From Streptomyces sp. SAJ15 (GTDB lineage: Bacteria; Actinomycetota; Actinomycetes; Streptomycetales; Streptomycetaceae): DNA of 64,000 nucleotides. Of the stretch, positions 9,656-16,563 are shown in pieces (position 1 is the first letter of the stretch; every line of letters starts with the position of its first letter). The DNA lies in assembly GCF_007595705.1 (NCBI RefSeq), contig NZ_NISY01000002.1, positions 372,001 to 436,000 on the forward strand. Direction: 5' to 3'. Under the pieces are notes generated by a model. That model worked only from the letters and a program-made list of their open reading frames with translations. It made no database searches and had not been told where the DNA came from. The position numbers were made by a program, and so were the translations under genes.

Positions 9656-10585
9656 TCAGGAGTTCGGCAGACAGCCCCGCACCCCGGACTGCGCCCCCTT
9701 GTTGAAGAAGGAGATGCGCTGGCCGGCGTCGCCGTGGTCGGAGGTGTCGGTCCAGGGGGTGGCGTCGGCGAGCTCGGTGAGCGCGGCGGAGAGCTCCTCC
9801 GTGTCACCCTCCTCGAACCGCAGCGTGCCGTCCCGCGCCGCGCCGAAGAGCACCGCGCCCGCCAGGCAGTCCGCCTGGAGCTCGCCGGCCACGCTGACGA
9901 GTCCGGCGTTGAGGCGGTTCTGCACGGCGTGCCCCCACTCGTGGGCGATCACCAGATAGACCCAGGCGTCGCCCTTGCGATGGCCGTCCCGCAGGAGATC
10001 CATGTCCCAGGCCACGTAGTCGCCGTCCGAGCAGTAGACGGCGTTGTCGTCCGGCAGCGGGCTCCCGCCGCAGGTCGGGACCTCGGCGGCCGCCCCGTCG
10101 TACGCGCCCAGCACGCGGGGGGCGCTGTACGACCCGGTGAACAGCTCCGACCAGTGGGTGGACCAGTAGTCGTCGGTGACCTGGAGCGCCGAGTCGATGT
10201 CCTGCTCGACGGTGTCGGCACCGCCGTCGGCCGCCGCCCCGTCCTCGCCGGTGGCCGTGTCCTCGGAGCCGTCTGCCGTCTCCCCGTCTCCGCCGTCCCC
10301 GGCCTCTCCCTCCCCGGTCTCTCCATCTCCCGTGTCGCCGTCCTCGGATCCGTCCGTGGACGCGTCCTCCGGGGCGGGGTCGTCGGCCGTCCCGTCGCCG
10401 GCCGAGGGGTCCTCGGCGGCGGCCGTGTCGTCCGTCGAACCGGTGCCGCCGGTGGTGGATCCGTCGGCCCGGCCCGGCGGATCGTCCCCGCCGTCGCCTC
10501 CGCCGCAGCCGGCGACGAGGGCGAGGACGAGGACGAGCGGCGCCAGCAGTCTCGCCGGGGTGCGTATGGGGCGGGGGGAGCGCAT
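9656..10585 (-). CDS. Lipoprotein neutral zinc metallopeptidase (YpfJ-like)
   Basis: A 309-residue predicted lipoprotein. A twin-Arg-free signal peptide ends in the lipobox LVAGC (Cys near residue 26). About 90 residues of Gly/Asp/Thr/Glu/Ser-rich linker follow, then a metallopeptidase domain. The zinc site is HEWGHAVQNRL, and the third acidic ligand is probably in GELQADCLAG, the pattern of the YpfJ neutral zinc metallopeptidase family. The strongly acidic linker probably spaces the catalytic domain from the membrane. The start at 10585 has CTGGAG as ribosome site. Its 3' end is 24 bp from the convergent ligase operon. The substrate is unknown. Confidence 0.9.
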   Translation of the reverse strand: MRSPRPIRTPARLLAPLVLVLALVAGCGGGDGGDDPPGRADGSTTGGTGSTDDTAAAEDPSAGDGTADDPAPEDASTDGSEDGDTGDGETGEGEAGDGGDGETADGSEDTATGEDGAAADGGADTVEQDIDSALQVTDDYWSTHWSELFTGSYSAPRVLGAYDGAAAEVPTCGGSPLPDDNAVYCSDGDYVAWDMDLLRDGHRKGDAWVYLVIAHEWGHAVQNRLNAGLVSVAGELQADCLAGAVLFGAARDGTLRFEEGDTEELSAALTELADATPWTDTSDHGDAGQRISFFNKGAQSGVRGCLPNS

Positions 10586-10645
10586 CGCGGTCTCCAGGTG
10601 GGGTGCGGAGAGTGGGGGGAGTCCCCCAACCGAACCCCCACGCCG

Positions 10646-11608
10646 TCAAGAACGCAAGGAAAGCCGGCCGATGTACGCAGCAATGCGCAGGGACACCTCG
10701 TACGGCCGTTCCAGGAGCATCGCGTGGCCCGCTCCGTCCAGGGTCTCGACGGTGATGTGCGGGTGCTCGGCGGCCAGTTCGGACAGAGCGTCGTCGAGGC
10801 CGCGGACGTAGGCCGCCATCAGCTCGTCGAACCAGGCCAGTTCGCCGCCCTGGTGGAGCAGTCGGCCGGCCCGGAGGACCAGCAGCGGACAGGACAGCCG
10901 CCGGTAGAGCAGCGGCAGGTCCAGACGGTGCATCCGGTCCAGCATCTCCAGCCCGGCCTCCCGTTCGGGGCGCAGATAGCGCCGGCCGTCCGGGGTCTCC
11001 GCGACCGCGCGGGCCGCTCCCTCCTGCATCAGGGCGGCCGGGATCCCCAGCCGCTCGCCCACCGCCATCTGTTCTTCGAGGACGGTCTCGAAGACCTCGG
11101 CGGGCAGCACCCGGCCGACGGCGGCCGCGGTGACCTCCCGAACCCTGGCCATGCCGCGCAGCGCGGTCTCCCGGTCCAGACCGGCGTACAGCTCGGGCAC
11201 CCCCTCGTTGTGGCCGTCCAGGTTGACCACCGCCGGTGTCTCCGGGTGCGCGTCCGCGTAGGCGGCCGCGAGCATCCCGCCCAGGGAGTGGCCGACGAGC
11301 GCCGCATCGGGCATGTCGCACGCCTCCAGGACCGCCGCGATGTCGCCGAGCACCGCCGGGATGGTCCACGGGCCGGCGTCGGAGTGGCCGTGGGCGCGCA
11401 GATCCATGGCCACGACGCGGTGCCGGCCGGCGAGTTCGGGGGCGACCGCGGACCAGTCGGCGAGCGTGCGGCCGGCCCCGTGCAGGAGCAGCAGCGGGGC
11501 GCCGGCGCCGCCGAAGTCGCGCACGGCCAGACCCACCGGGCCGTGGTGGACCGTGCGTTCGGTGAAGTCCACGCTGAGGGCGGAGGGTCTGCGCGGGTGT
11601 GGGGGCAT
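10646..11608 (-). CDS. Alpha/beta-fold hydrolase
   Basis: A 320-residue serine hydrolase. The oxyanion strand LLLLHGAG is followed by the nucleophile elbow GHSLGG near residue 106. The late acid/His region ends in DGAGHAMLLERP, with the catalytic histidine in GAGH. No signal peptide is seen. The family covers esterases, lipases, haloalkane dehalogenases and C-C hydrolases, and nothing in the context narrows this down. It may be co-transcribed with the metallopeptidase gene 60 bp downstream. ATG 11608 has GGAG at 9-nt spacing. Confidence 0.9.
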   Translation of the reverse strand: MPPHPRRPSALSVDFTERTVHHGPVGLAVRDFGGAGAPLLLLHGAGRTLADWSAVAPELAGRHRVVAMDLRAHGHSDAGPWTIPAVLGDIAAVLEACDMPDAALVGHSLGGMLAAAYADAHPETPAVVNLDGHNEGVPELYAGLDRETALRGMARVREVTAAAVGRVLPAEVFETVLEEQMAVGERLGIPAALMQEGAARAVAETPDGRRYLRPEREAGLEMLDRMHRLDLPLLYRRLSCPLLVLRAGRLLHQGGELAWFDELMAAYVRGLDDALSELAAEHPHITVETLDGAGHAMLLERPYEVSLRIAAYIGRLSLRS

Positions 11609-11753
11609 GCCGAATCGCTCCAGGGCGTCGTGGCGGTGGGGTCGGCCACCACGCTACGGCGGTCTCGGCAGCCAGAGATCATCCCCCGGTAGGTGGCGCA
11701 TCGGCCGCGCGGTGGAGCACGATGAACGAGGGTCAGTCCCTCGACGGACCCCG

Positions 11754-12482
11754 TCAGAGCTCCGGCGGACCCATGCGGATCAGGTCGTCCGCGGCGTCGT
11801 TGACCGGCTGTGGAGTGCCGGTGAGGTCCATGACGAAGAGCGGTACGCGCAGGTCGTCGGCGCGTCTGCGGGCGTCCCTGGAGTAGCCGGCCAGCGAGAA
11901 GAAGACCCCGATCGCCGAGTCGTTGAGGCCGTTGAGCCACAGGCATTCCACATCGCGCACACCGGTGGGCCGGGTGGTCGGGTCGACCTGGGCGACGATC
12001 CCGGGCCCGCAGAGGTCGACCCCCGCGGCCGTGTGGTCCTCCGGCCGCCGCATCCCGGAGAAGCCCAGCCATTTGAGGTACTGCCCGGCGGCGGTGATGG
12101 CGTCCCGCGCGGTGCGGATGGTCACCGGCCGGAAGGCGGGGCGCAGTACGGCGGAGCTGGCGGAGGCCGGCCCGGTGGCGCCGGGGCCGCCCGCGGTGGC
12201 GAGGTCGCGGTCGGGGGCGCCGGGCGCGGGGACCACCGGCACCCGGAGCACCGTGCCGCAGGGGCAGCCCAGTTCGGGCTGGGGCCATTGCTCCAGGCGG
12301 CGACAGCTCGGGCAGCGCACGGCGACCCAGGTGTCCAACCAGGTGCGGTGGCGCACGGGTTGAGGGGTGGCGTCGGACAGGGGAAGGGTGAGCGGGGCAC
12401 CGCACGCGCACGGGAAGGTGGGCGGGGTGAACGACTGCTCGTGGCGGCACACGGGGCAGCGCACCGGCACGCTGTCAGGCAT
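11754..12482 (-). CDS. Zinc-ribbon protein with possible Mrr/restriction-endonuclease-like domain
   Basis: A 242-residue protein with two Cys-rich ribbons. The first is CPVCRHEQ plus CACG (about residues 9-30). The second is CPSCRRLEQ plus CPCG (about residues 55-77). A variable Ala/Pro linker follows, then a C-terminal domain. That domain's ITAAGQYLKWLGFSG and GVDLCGPGIVAQVD segments resemble the helix and D-x(n)-Q-x-K core of Mrr-type nucleases, with Asp in place of the usual Lys. If the relationship is real the nuclease site may be altered. ATG 12482 was chosen because the ribbon begins just after it; an upstream ATG at 12584 adds unrelated residues. There is no methyltransferase or helicase partner, so classical restriction is unlikely. 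Function unknown. Confidence 0.75.
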   Translation of the reverse strand: MPDSVPVRCPVCRHEQSFTPPTFPCACGAPLTLPLSDATPQPVRHRTWLDTWVAVRCPSCRRLEQWPQPELGCPCGTVLRVPVVPAPGAPDRDLATAGGPGATGPASASSAVLRPAFRPVTIRTARDAITAAGQYLKWLGFSGMRRPEDHTAAGVDLCGPGIVAQVDPTTRPTGVRDVECLWLNGLNDSAIGVFFSLAGYSRDARRRADDLRVPLFVMDLTGTPQPVNDAADDLIRMGPPEL

Positions 12483-12684
12483 CTGAGGCTCCAGCGAGGG
12501 GTTCGTGGAGAGACGGGGACGTACGTGCCCATGCTCCACGATGCGCCATGCTGTGGGGAGGGAATTGCCCGATTCCGCGTACAAATCCGCGGATGGCCTG
12601 CGTGCGGTCCGTGTGTGGGCGTGTGCGTTGAGTGCCGTCGTCGGCGGGTGAGCGCGGTGCCGCGTGGACGGGTGGAGGCCCGGG

Positions 12685-12768
12685 TCGGCCCACGCGACGC
12701 GCCTCCCGCACCGCCTCCTCGACCCGTCGCCCGTACCCGGCGTCGGTCGCGCGGACGTGGGCGAGTCC
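12685..12768 (-). pseudogene. Probable 3' remnant of a catalase gene
   Basis: A minus-strand stretch reads LAHVRATDAGYGRRVEEAVR, continuing EARRVG, with strongly G/C-ending codons. It resembles the extreme C terminus of monofunctional catalases (pattern N-F-R-x-A-D-x-x-[FY]-G-K/R-R). Everything upstream of that C terminus is missing. It sits in the same frame as the hyi remnant at 12835-12960, as if one deletion joined the start of hyi to the end of a catalase gene. The assignment rests on remembered family sequence and about 25 residues, so it is tentative. Confidence 0.45.
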
Positions 12769-12834
12769 CGGCGGCGGCGCCCGGCGCGACAGGACAGGTC
12801 GGCGCCGCCGCCGGGGGCTGAGGGGGCGCGCCGC

Positions 12835-12960
12835 CCAGGGCCACCACAGCTCGACCGCGTCGAATCCGGCCGCGGCGGCCGCCGCCGGGCGCTCCAGCAG
12901 GGGCAGCTCGGTGAAGAGGATCGAGAGGTTCACATCGAAGCGCAGGTCCTGGAAGCCCAC
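12835..12960 (-). pseudogene. hyi: hyi 5' remnant (hydroxypyruvate isomerase), truncated
   Basis: From GTG 12960, with a good ribosome site (AGGGAGGGG) upstream, the minus strand encodes about 42 residues that match the N terminus of Streptomyces hydroxypyruvate isomerase: RFDVNLSILFTELPLLERPA, then AGFDAVELWWPW. After that the frame leaves the family completely. The rest (about 220 residues, including the metal-binding residues) is absent, so no functional enzyme can be made. The normal enzyme interconverts hydroxypyruvate and tartronate semialdehyde in the glyoxylate carboligase pathway below allantoin breakdown. The promoter region with two AllR-type dyads is preserved. Confidence 0.8.
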
Positions 12961-12976
12961 GAGGCCCCTCCCTGTC

Positions 12977-13012
12977 TTCCGTATTATGGAAATGTTCTTC
13001 TGCTTTATGGAA
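12977..13012. promoter_or_regulatory. Two AllR-type operator dyads upstream of the hyi remnant
   Basis: TTCCGTATTATGGAA (12977-12991) and TTCTGCTTTATGGAA (12998-13012) are 15-bp sites with centres 21 bp apart, two helical turns. The first is a near-perfect dyad and the second has a weaker left arm. They match the sites at allR, allB and aceB in this window. The proximal site overlaps a possible minus-strand -10 (CATAAT). Confidence 0.7.
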
Positions 13013-13095
13013 GAGTGGGGGCGTCGCGGGAGTGCTGTCAAGAGGCGGCCGACATCCGCCGCGGTGGGGGCGCGGGGCGCAGTAGGTTGGGCCGC

Positions 13096-13347
13096 GTGAG
13101 ATTGAGGGTTGAGTTCACCACCGAGCCGTTCGACCTCGACGAGGCGCCGCCGCACGCGGTGGTGGCCCGTGAGGTCGTGCACTCCGCCGAGCTGGACGCC
13201 GTCGACGTCGGCCCGTTCGGCAACACCGCCGAGGGGCGCGCCGACGTCGTGCTGGGCGCCGTCGACGAACTGCTGCGCAAATGCCTGGCGGCCGGCGCCA
13301 CCCGGGTGTCGCTCCAGGTCAACGTGGTGGCGGAGGAGGAGTCATGA
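13096..13347 (+). CDS. Small MTH1187/thiamine-binding-like protein
   Basis: An 83-residue protein starting at GTG 13096. The pattern (strand LRVEFTT, helix, DAVDVGPFGNTAEG, helix with VLGAVDELLRKCLAAG, strand ATRVSLQVNV) resembles the ferredoxin-like MTH1187/YkoF family, whose members bind thiamine or related small ligands. The stop overlaps the next gene by ATGA. Since the partner is a DNA-binding protein, a ligand-sensing role for the pair is a reasonable inference, but no experiment is known to me. Family assignment is moderate. Confidence 0.7.
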   Translation: MRLRVEFTTEPFDLDEAPPHAVVAREVVHSAELDAVDVGPFGNTAEGRADVVLGAVDELLRKCLAAGATRVSLQVNVVAEEES

Positions 13348-13730
13348 CGGCCGCCGCGCCCGACCAGCCGTTCGCCGACCACCCCTTCGCGGCCGCCGTC
13401 AGGCCGCTCGTCGACGCCATGGGCGGCGAGATGATCGCCCCCGCTCGCGCCCAGGGCGATGATGTGGTGCTGTCCTGGGAGGGGCGCGAGGTGCTGGCGG
13501 TCCGGCTGCCCCACCTGTCCGACTCGCTCGATCACATCCTCGCCGAGCTCGAACGCCGCCACGGCATGCCGCTGGCCGAACTCGACCGCAGGACCAAGCA
13601 GTCGGTCGTCCGCGTCCTGGAGCAGCGCGGCGCCTTCTCGGTGCGGCACGGGGTGGAGACGGTGGCGAGCGCGCTCGGCGTGAGTCGCTTCACCGTGTAC
13701 AACTACCTGAACCGTGAGAAGGCCGACTAG
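13344..13730 (+). CDS. Small helix-turn-helix regulator (HTH_22/YheO-like DNA-binding domain)
   Basis: A 128-residue protein. Its C-terminal half (VVRVLEQRGAFSVRHGVETV then ASALGVSRFTVYNYL) matches the HTH_22 domain found at the C terminus of YheO-type PAS regulators. The N-terminal half is a short alpha/beta region in place of the PAS domain. The start at ATG 13344 overlaps the stop of the upstream small gene (ATGA), so the two are translated together. It sits next to the urate-degradation operon and the hyi/gcl-type locus and may control one of them. Its TAG overlaps the stop of the opposing gene at 13727. Confidence 0.82.
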   Translation: MTAAAPDQPFADHPFAAAVRPLVDAMGGEMIAPARAQGDDVVLSWEGREVLAVRLPHLSDSLDHILAELERRHGMPLAELDRRTKQSVVRVLEQRGAFSVRHGVETVASALGVSRFTVYNYLNREKAD

Positions 13731-14398
13731 ACCGGCGACAGGGTGTAGCAGCCCCGCGCGGACCTCGGCCCGGCCCCGGGGACGTCATCGCGGAAGTCGC
13801 GGAAGGCGAACTGCCCCGCCTCCCGGAAGGCGGTGGCCGCCTCCGGCGAGACCAGCAGGCAGAAGTCGCGGTCCAGTGGGGCGCGCCCGCCTGAGCGGTG
13901 CAGCCGCAGGGTGCCCTCGTACCGCCCGGGCCGGAAGTTCCAGCGGACCGCGTTGAAGAGCATCAGCGGCTGGCGAGGGGTGCCCTGGTCGACCAGCAGC
14001 GGACCCGGGTCGGCGGTGCGTTGGTACGTCAGCTCCTGGCGGGCCGCGTCGTAGGAGAAGGCGCCGGTCTCGTCCCAGAAGAAGGCCGGGGCCTTCGCCC
14101 GCCCCGCGGCCGCCCGCATCCGCAGCTCGGCCCGGGTGACGATCTCGGACTGCTCGGCAGCGAACCGGGTGGACAGGGTCGGCTGGAGGTAGAGCCAGAC
14201 ATCCCTGCCCTGGGCGATGCGCACGATGTGCGGCAGCCGCGCGTCGAGCTCCGGCTCCCGGCGCAGTGTCAGGAAGTTGTGGAGCGACAGCGCCAGCGCG
14301 ACCAGGCCCGCCAGCGTGCCCGCCCAGGCGTGCACCACCTCGTGGCGCCTCCTGCGGGCCGGCGCCGACTCCTGGGGCGGTTCCGGGGCGGCGGACAC
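13727..14398 (-). CDS. Membrane-anchored protein of unknown function
   Basis: A 223-residue protein with GTG start 14398. A basic cytoplasmic N terminus (PARRRRHEVVHAW) is followed by one membrane helix (about residues 27-47, TLAGLVALALSLHNFLTL) and an extracytoplasmic domain of about 175 residues. The domain has regular strands (DVWLYLQPTLSTRF, RYEGTLRLHRS), which suggests a beta-rich fold, and ends with one Cys in RGCYTLSPV. I do not recognise the family. It is tail-to-tail with the HTH_22 gene (3-bp overlap of stops) and divergent from uraD. Confidence 0.75.
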   Translation of the reverse strand: MSAAPEPPQESAPARRRRHEVVHAWAGTLAGLVALALSLHNFLTLRREPELDARLPHIVRIAQGRDVWLYLQPTLSTRFAAEQSEIVTRAELRMRAAAGRAKAPAFFWDETGAFSYDAARQELTYQRTADPGPLLVDQGTPRQPLMLFNAVRWNFRPGRYEGTLRLHRSGGRAPLDRDFCLLVSPEAATAFREAGQFAFRDFRDDVPGAGPRSARGCYTLSPV

Positions 14399-14487
14399 CT
14401 CCTCACCCTCACACGCTCCCCGCGCGCCCGCGCGCCGCGCTGCGCCCGCCGGGTGACGTCGACGGGCCGCGGCCTTGACCAGAACTT

Positions 14488-14529
14488 TTCAACAAAGTGT
14501 TGACGCGCTGTGGCGGCGGCTCCTAGCTT
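14488..14529 (+). promoter_or_regulatory. uraD promoter with inverted repeat over the -35
   Basis: TTGACG (14500-14505), an 18-bp spacer and TAGCTT (14524-14529) make a sigma70-type promoter. The predicted start coincides with GTG 14536, so the mRNA is probably leaderless. The -35 is the right arm of a perfect dyad TCAACA-AAG-TGTTGA (14489-14503). The same TCAACA-N5-TTGA layout recurs at allB and aceB. Confidence 0.65.
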
Positions 14530-14535
14530 GCGTCT

Positions 14536-15045
14536 GTGACTTCCAGCGCTACGCCGGGTCTCGCCCGGCTCAACTCGGCTGAAGGACCGGAAGCGGCGCG
14601 GCTGCTGCGCGAGGTGTGCGTCAGCGGGGCGTGGATCCGGGAGCTGGTGGCCGGCCGCCCCTACCCGGGGGTCGCGGAGCTCCACGCCGCCTCCGACGCC
14701 GCCACGGCCCGGCTCACCCCCGCCGATCTGGACGAGGCGACCGCCGGCCACCCGCCCATCGGCCGGCCCACCCCGGGCGACCCCACCTCGGCGCGGGAGC
14801 AGGGCGGCGTGCGCGAGGAGGACCGCGCCGAACTGCTCGCACTCAACCTCGCCTACCAGGAGCGGCACGGACACGTCTTCCTGATCTGCGCCACCGGCCG
14901 CACCGGCGAGCAGATGCTCGCCGCGCTGAAGGAGCGCATCTCCCACGACCCGCAGACCGAACGCGAGATCCTGCGGGACGAGCTGGGGAAGATCAACCGC
15001 ATCCGGCTGGCCCGGCTCGTGGAACGCGGTGAGGAGACGCGATGA
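14536..15045 (+). CDS. uraD: OHCU decarboxylase
   Basis: A 169-residue 2-oxo-4-hydroxy-4-carboxy-5-ureidoimidazoline decarboxylase, the last step from urate to S-allantoin. The catalytic His72 lies in GHPPIG, and the substrate-binding S-A-R-E-Q (Glu88) follows, both diagnostic of the family. The late HGHVFLICATGRTGEQML segment and the NRIRLARL C-terminal helix are also typical. GTG 14536 is used because the predicted promoter places the transcript start there and no good ribosome site exists. It overlaps uraH by ATGA and heads the uraD-uraH-uricase operon. Confidence 0.97.
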   Translation: MTSSATPGLARLNSAEGPEAARLLREVCVSGAWIRELVAGRPYPGVAELHAASDAATARLTPADLDEATAGHPPIGRPTPGDPTSAREQGGVREEDRAELLALNLAYQERHGHVFLICATGRTGEQMLAALKERISHDPQTEREILRDELGKINRIRLARLVERGEETR

Positions 15046-15425
15046 CGGCTCGGACCTCGGTCTCCACCCACATCCTGGACACCAGTCTGGGCCGCCCCGC
15101 CGAGGGTGTGGCGCTCCAACTGGCGGTCCGCTCCGGGGCCGAGACACCCTGGCGGGACCACGCGGCGGGTGCCACCGACGCCGACGGGCGCTGTGCGAAC
15201 CTGCCGGCGCTGCCGGAGGACACCACCCACGTACGGCTGCGCTTCGCGGTCGAGCCGTACTTCACCAGCAGGCGAGCCGAGGCACGGCAGGACGCCCCCC
15301 ACGCCCGGGACGGCGGAGCCTTCTTCCCGGAGGTGACGGTCGTCTTCGCCGTCACGCCGGGGGAGCACTTCCACGTACCGCTGCTGCTCAACCCCTTCGG
15401 CTACTCCGTATATCGAGGGAGCTAG
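15042..15425 (+). CDS. uraH: 5-hydroxyisourate hydrolase
   Basis: A 127-residue transthyretin-related enzyme that hydrolyses 5-hydroxyisourate to OHCU. It has the N-terminal histidine motif STHILDTSLGRPA and the C-terminal signature GYSVYRGS, equivalent to the family's Y-[RK]-G-S tail. There is a loop of about 15 extra residues around EARQDAPHARDGG. The start overlaps the uraD stop. It works between uricase (next gene) and UraD and prevents racemisation of the unstable intermediate. Confidence 0.97.
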   Translation: MTARTSVSTHILDTSLGRPAEGVALQLAVRSGAETPWRDHAAGATDADGRCANLPALPEDTTHVRLRFAVEPYFTSRRAEARQDAPHARDGGAFFPEVTVVFAVTPGEHFHVPLLLNPFGYSVYRGS

Positions 15426-15432
15426 CACCGAC

Positions 15433-16356
15433 ATGCCTACGATTCTCGGTCAGAACCAGTACGGAAAGTCGGAGAACCGCGTCGTCAGGATCGTGCGGAA
15501 CGGCGCCACGCACCACATCAAGGACCTCAACGTCTCGATCGCCCTCTCCGGCGACATGGACGAGGTGCACCGGTCCGGCAGCAACGCCACCGTGCTGCCG
15601 ACCGACACCACCAAGAACACCGTCTACGCCTTCGCCAGGGAACACGGGATCGACTCGGCCGAGCAGTTCGGCATCCATCTGGCCCGACACTTCGTCAACA
15701 GCCAGGAGCCGATCCACCGGGCCCGCGTCCGGATCGAGGAGTACGCCTGGGAGCGCATCGCCCCCTCCGCGGCCGGCTCCCGGTTCATCGGCGCCGAGGA
15801 CGTCCAGCACTCCTTCGTCCGCAAGGGGCAGGAGACCAGGACCACCCAGATCACCTACGACGGCGCGCGGTGGGAGGTCATCTCCGGGCTGTGCGACCTC
15901 ACCGTCATGAACACCACGAACTCGGAGTTCCGGGGGTACGTCAAGGACCGGTACACCACCCTGAAGGAGGCGTCCGACCGGATCCTGGCCACCGATGTGC
16001 ACGCCCGCTGGCGGTACGGCTGGAGCGACGACGAGCGGCCGACGCCCAACTGGGAACGCTCCTACGCCCAGACCCGCGCCCGGCTGTTGGAGGCGTTCGC
16101 CGAGACCTACTCGCGCTCGCTCCAACAGACGCTGTTCCAGATGGCCTCGCGGGTGATCGACACCCGTGTCGAGATCGACGAGGTGCGGCTCTCGCTGCCG
16201 AACAAACACCACTTCCTGGTCGACCTGGAGCCGTTCGGGCTGGAGAACGACAACGAGGTGTACTTCGCCGCGGACCGCCCCTACGGCCTCATCGAGGCCA
16301 CCGTGCTGAGGGACGGCGCCGACGCGCGGATCCCCGTGGACCTCACCAACCTCTGA
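15433..16356 (+). CDS. Urate oxidase (uricase)
   Basis: A 307-residue cofactor-free urate oxidase (uox/pucL class). It has the tunnelling-fold repeats and the active-site threonine region LPTDTTKNTVYAFAREHG, where the Lys-Thr pair activates oxygen. It also has RARVRIEEYAWERI and the C-terminal LPNKHHFLVDLEPFGLEN. The C terminus (PVDLTNL) lacks an SKL tail, as expected for bacteria. It starts 7 nt after uraH with GAGGGAG upstream. It converts urate to 5-hydroxyisourate and H2O2, so loss of the neighbouring catalase would matter for peroxide handling. Confidence 0.97.
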   Translation: MPTILGQNQYGKSENRVVRIVRNGATHHIKDLNVSIALSGDMDEVHRSGSNATVLPTDTTKNTVYAFAREHGIDSAEQFGIHLARHFVNSQEPIHRARVRIEEYAWERIAPSAAGSRFIGAEDVQHSFVRKGQETRTTQITYDGARWEVISGLCDLTVMNTTNSEFRGYVKDRYTTLKEASDRILATDVHARWRYGWSDDERPTPNWERSYAQTRARLLEAFAETYSRSLQQTLFQMASRVIDTRVEIDEVRLSLPNKHHFLVDLEPFGLENDNEVYFAADRPYGLIEATVLRDGADARIPVDLTNL

Positions 16357-16563
16357 CCCTTCCACCACCCCCGACGCGCGCGCCGGCGTCGCCCGGATCG
16401 CGGAACCGGACCACGGCACGGACCGGTCTCCGGCTCCCGATCCCGGGCCCCGGGGGAAGAGCGGGGGCATCTGCGCACAGGAGCAGCACCGCGGGTCCGG
16501 TCGTCACCCCGCTCGACCTCCCGGGCCCGTGCTCATCCCACAGGGAAGAACGAGGAACCTCCC

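Noticed and set aside
12475..13182. A 235-codon minus-strand ORF as an intact gene
   Set aside because: Only the hyi start and a short catalase-like piece are recognisable; the rest is unrelated and it crosses the hyi promoter, so it is a scar rather than a gene.
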